A DNA stretch of 64,000 bases from Azadirachta indica. Its lineage: Eukaryota > Streptophyta > Magnoliopsida > Sapindales > Meliaceae. Both the position numbers and the translations under genes were made by a program. Below, one piece after another: positions 60,833-64,000 of the stretch. The notes below the pieces were generated by a model. It saw only the letters and a list, made by a program, of their open reading frames with translations. It did no database searches and had not been told where the DNA came from. Every line of letters starts with the position of its first letter. The first letter of the stretch is position 1. The DNA lies in contig CM040442.1 in NCBI GenBank assembly GCA_022749755.1, positions 16,156,457 to 16,220,456 on the forward strand. Direction: 5' to 3'.

Positions 60833-61267
60833 TTAGTTAAAGTCTTTTGGGTTATGGTGATGGTGAATTTCTACAGATTTTGTGTCTACTAGGATGAATT
60901 CGTAAAATTTTCTATTTTTGAGTAGGGTATCGGTAAGGAATAGGAAATCAAGATGGAATAATCTATTGGTAAGGGCATAAAGGTCTTTTAATTGAATTGG
61001 TTTATCGTAAGGGTTAACTTGGATATGCTGTGCTTGAGATTTTGTTTTGTATTGAGATTTTTTAGTAGGAACTTGTGTAGAAGACACAATATTTTTTTGA
61101 GTTGATGACCTAGGTTGGGTAGAAGACCCGGATTTTATAGCTTGAGTATAGGAGAGAGGAGGATACTCTTGAGTTGAAGAAATCATACTTGTTGTTGATG
61201 CAATTGGAATATTACCGTAACTAGGGATGGAGATTTGAGTAGTCATTGTATAATCTGACTGTTTCAT
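60833..61267 (-). pseudogene. Frame after pol in the pararetrovirus copy
   Basis: 144 codons from an ATG at 61267 that overlaps the pol stop by ATGA. The N-terminal half is rich in S, T and Q (SSTQEYPPLSYTQAIKSGSS). The second half has LKDLYALTNRLFHLDFLFLT. The frame is lost after KDFN, and related sequence continues in other frames. It occupies the place of the transactivator gene in caulimoviruses, but I see no motif that proves this role. Confidence 0.5.
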
Positions 61268-61760
61268 ACTTTTGCTGGATATTTTGGGTTTTCTCTCTGT
61301 GTTTGAATTTCACTCTCTATCTTTCCTTGTAAAAACTCTCTCGTAAAATAGTCCGATAAATAATTGGATTCTCCTTTTATATAGGAAATTTGAAAATTAA
61401 AGTTGGACAAAATTGCCTGCTATCTCTCAAATATTTGCTTGAATACCAAATTTTTAACATCTTTTTCTAAAACCTTTTTGCAGATTTATAGTCAATTCGT
61501 AATAGAAAGCTTTTATTGAATAAATCATCTTGGAATTTCATAATACATAAAACAATTGATAAAATTTCTTTTTTAATTGTTGAATAATTTTTCTGGGCTC
61601 CTATCCAAATAACTGAATGGAATCTAACTATTAATTCTTTATCACTTCTATTAGCTTTTTGCTTAAGTATTCCACCATAACCTATGTCTGAAGCATCTGT
61701 TTCGATTATAAAGGTTGCACTAGGATCTGGAATAGATAAATATGGTAAAACTTTATCCTT
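61268..61760 (-). pseudogene. RNase H region of the pararetrovirus copy
   Basis: TDASDIGYGGILKQK at ~61710-61670 is the first RNase H active-site block. EILSIVLCIMKFQDDL and a C-terminal TREFLQ follow, before a TGA at 61266-61264. The frame is interrupted near 61440-61490. Confidence 0.7.
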
Positions 61761-61900
61761 TTGTTTAAGAAGCTTAATTACTCTAGTATGTTCTTCAGTC
61801 TAATTAAAAGGACTTTTCCTTAATCTTTAGTACAATGGTTCACAAAGTTGTCTAGGTTTGGGAAAAAATCTGCTACATAATTTAGTGATCCTAAAAATCT

Positions 61901-62374
61901 TTATAATTGAGTCTTCTCCATGATTTCATTAAGAAATTTTGAAACAAATTCGATTAATCTATTAATAGGTTGAATAGTGCCTTTATATATTTCATGGCCT
62001 AAAAATCTAATCTTGATTTGGAATAATTTCATTTTAGTGGCTGATATTACTAAACCATTCTTTTTGACCACATGAAGAAATAAATTTAAATGTTTAAAAT
62101 GTTGTTCTATTGAATTAGAAAAGATAAGGACATCATCTATGTACACAGTAGAAAAATGTGTGTAAGGGTTGAATATATCGTTCATAATATTTTGGAATTC
62201 TGAAGGGGCATTTTTGAATCTAAATAGCATTACGTTCCATTTATAATGACCAACTGGTACTGTAAAAACTGTTTTGTACCTATCTTTTTTATCTATTTGG
62301 ACTTGCCAAAATCCACTCTTCATATCGAATTTTGAAAATATTACACCATTGTATAATCTTTTGAGTAAATCCAT
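61901..62374 (-). pseudogene. Reverse transcriptase fragment of the pararetrovirus copy
   Basis: 157 open codons covering the RT core: KFDMKSGFWQVQI, then FKNAPSEFQNIMN and the active-site YIDD at residues 78-81 (nt 62143-62132), then IRFLGHEI. Upstream RT sequence (VRRLVINYKPLNK) is in the same frame, behind an in-frame TAG near 62500. After TQL a TAA ends the frame. The sequence resembles caulimovirid RT more than Ty3 RT, but the two are related. Confidence 0.8.
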
Positions 62375-62664
62375 TTTATTAGGGATTGGATACCTAATCC
62401 ATTGAAGAATCTTGTTTAAGGGTTTGTAATTAATAACTAATCTACGGACTTCTCTTTCTATTTTAGAAATTTTGTTAACATAAAAAGCTGGACAACTCTA
62501 AAGAGATTTGAATTTCCTAATAAGTCATTTATTGAGTCATTAATTTCTTTTTCACAATGTTCTAACAGTTCATGATTCATTTGAATAGGACGGACTTTTG
62601 TAGGGATTTGTTTTTCATTAAAATGTTTTTCATAGGGAAGTTGGACTATATGCTTTTTTCTTTC

Positions 62665-63205
62665 TCAAAAAGTATTTGGTAGGTCCGAATATATTTCTTT
62701 TTCTAAAAATAATTGAAGTTTTTGAATTCGTGCTTGAATAGTAAGATTCTCTAATTGTTTTTCAACTTTGTCGTACTGGATTTCTTTCTGCAAAGCTTGT
62801 ATATGATTCTTTTTGTTGGATATAATATTAAGTTGTCGGGTAATAGAATTTTCTTGGAGTAAATTGATCTCTTTTTGATTAATAGGAAACAAAAAATGAA
62901 AGGTTATTTGTTTGCCTAACACGTGAGTATGGATTCCTTTGTCATCTACAGTGAAAGAATATATTTGAATAAAAAATGGAGTACTAAAAATAATGTTTTG
63001 GTTAAGATTTTTGATTAAAGTAAAATTATTCCTAAAGTAATAATTATTATTACAAATTTTTGCATTTGATAATTTATACCTAACGTTAAGATTTGAACCA
63101 TTTACACCATGTAATTTTTTACTAGTTTTTTCATAAAATTGTATTGGTATTATTTCTTCTTTAATACAATTTTGATCAACATCAGAGTTAACTAAAGCTG
63201 TAGTT
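62665..63205 (-). pseudogene. Protease-like and linker region of the pararetrovirus copy
   Basis: From ~63200 leftward lies an aspartic-protease-like stretch. The active-site position reads LVNSDVD, so the catalytic Asp and the Gly are both replaced. It is followed by KLHGVNGS and IHTHVLGKQITFHF. The open frame 62922-62665 continues into a charged coiled coil (QALQKEIQYDKVEKQLENL) that links protease and RT. Confidence 0.6.
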
Positions 63206-63639
63206 TATTAGTGGAAACTATTTCTTATATGAAGTGATATGTGAATATACCATTTTTGAAAATTAATTTTACTAACAAGTTGAATAAATGTATTATCAGG
63301 GTTATTAGTATCGGGTTGAATAATTTCTTTCTGTTTTCTGGTGGAGTTTTCTAACAATTCTATTCTAACATTATTCTGTAATTATTGTAATTGTTGTTCT
63401 TGGACTTTTTGTTCTAATTCCTTAAGTTGTTTTTTGAGTAATTTAACTTTTTGTTGTAATTCTCCTGTAATAACTTGTTTAAAAAGGTTTTGAGTAGGAT
63501 ATTTATCGAAAATTTTATTAAGACTAAATGGTTCTTGAGTACTAAGGTGTTGTTCTTGAGTAAGGATATTTTGAGTTTAAGCAAGTATTCTCTTTTTACA
63601 TCGGAATCTTCTATTTTATCTATAATATCTAAAAGAAAT

Positions 63640-64000
63640 TATTTATCTTGTTTTCTACTTGATATCATGTTAAGTGATTGACAGTGGCATATTCATTCAC
63701 TACAACTACAGTTTTGAATACTATCTGTGTCATTGGAATTTTCTATTTTTTGAATAGCTTCAGAGGAATCGGATTGACTACTAGAATTTTCGCTAAGCAG
63801 AAGTTGGCTAAATTTTTGTTTAAGATTCTCATCATCCTTGAATATTTCATTAATCCTATTTCTTATTTTACAGTTGGTGGAAGTATGGCCTGATTTTTTA
63901 CAGTTCCAACAAACTATGGGCTTTTTACCATGTTTGGGCTTACCACCTTTTTTATTCTTTTTATAATAAGGTTCATTAAATTGGACTTTTTTATTATGTT
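63640..64000 (-). pseudogene. Zinc-knuckle region of the pararetrovirus copy
   Basis: Lys-rich stretch, then CWNCKKSGHTSTNC (C-X2-C-X4-H-X4-C) at ~63917-63876, then an acidic, Ser-rich tail (LLLSENSSSQSDSSEA). This is the usual nucleic-acid-binding end of the coat protein. A stop follows near 63690. The coat-protein core lies beyond the window. Confidence 0.7.

Larger units (their letters stand above)
59750..64000 (-). mobile_element. Endogenous pararetrovirus-like copy (Caulimoviridae type), off right edge
   Basis: Old integrated copy on the minus strand. In order from the right edge: a zinc-knuckle region (coat-protein C-terminus position), a protease-like region, a coiled-coil linker, reverse transcriptase, RNase H, one or two further frames, then a promoter-like repeat block. 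There is no integrase and there are no LTRs, which separates it from Ty3 elements. In-frame stops (for example a TAG near 62500 and a TAA near 63200) and frame changes break the coding regions, so it is a non-functional relic. The genus cannot be named from what is visible. Confidence 0.75.

Noticed and set aside
61371..61385. TATA-like TATATAAAAGG as a promoter of the post-pol frame
   Set aside because: It lies inside the RNase H coding sequence and is explained by its codons. I mention it only as a possibility.
1..64000. CRISPR arrays, bacterial operons, rRNA genes or intact tRNA genes
   Set aside because: None seen. Gene structure, composition and repeats are those of a plant nuclear genome.

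Overview
The window is nuclear DNA from a eudicot plant. It is AT-rich, its genes are split by short GT-AG introns, and the spacers hold Ty3/Gypsy, CACTA and pararetrovirus relics. Nothing in the sequence fixes the genus. I see four host genes: two cation/H+ exchangers (CHX), one F-box/LRR protein close to FBL3, and one WRKY33-type transcription factor.

Layout. 1-2854 (minus): the first CHX gene, whose last ~30 codons lie beyond the left edge. 4.85-9.6 kb: a full-length but heavily mutated Ty3/Gypsy element. 11.1-14.0 kb: a decayed CACTA (TNP2-type) transposase. 15.6-19.2 kb (minus): an LTR element with two well-kept LTRs and a gag-protease-only interior. 20.0-20.6 kb: a ~650-bp foldback element. 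21.2-22.0 kb (minus): another gag-protease scrap. 22.1-30 kb: AT-rich spacer with dispersed and tandem repeats. 30.6-34.5 kb: the F-box/LRR gene in seven exons. 34.5-44.8 kb: very AT-rich spacer with a diverged ~1-kb direct duplication. 44.8-47.2 kb: the WRKY33-like gene in five exons. 47.2-53.7 kb: spacer with local duplications, an exact 19-bp tandem array and a possible solo LTR. 53.8-57.2 kb: the second CHX gene in three exons. 57.5-59.5 kb: a second CACTA relic. 59.75-64.0 kb (minus): an endogenous pararetrovirus-like (Caulimoviridae-type) copy that runs off the right edge.

The two CHX genes have the same exon structure, with a middle exon of exactly 999 nt in both. They lie about 51 kb apart in divergent orientation, so they look like an inverted duplicate pair later separated by insertions. 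They encode predicted monovalent cation/proton antiporters. The WRKY33-like gene carries Ser-Pro clusters typical of MAPK targets, and W-boxes lie upstream of it. The F-box/LRR gene would supply substrate recognition for an SCF ubiquitin ligase. Nothing shows that these three kinds of gene work in one pathway.

The most notable local signals are: a perfect 72-bp tandem duplication that copies an exon end together with its splice donor in the F-box gene; the long foldback element; the gag-only LTR element; the promoter-like repeat block at the end of the pararetrovirus copy; and the indel-free 19-bp array.
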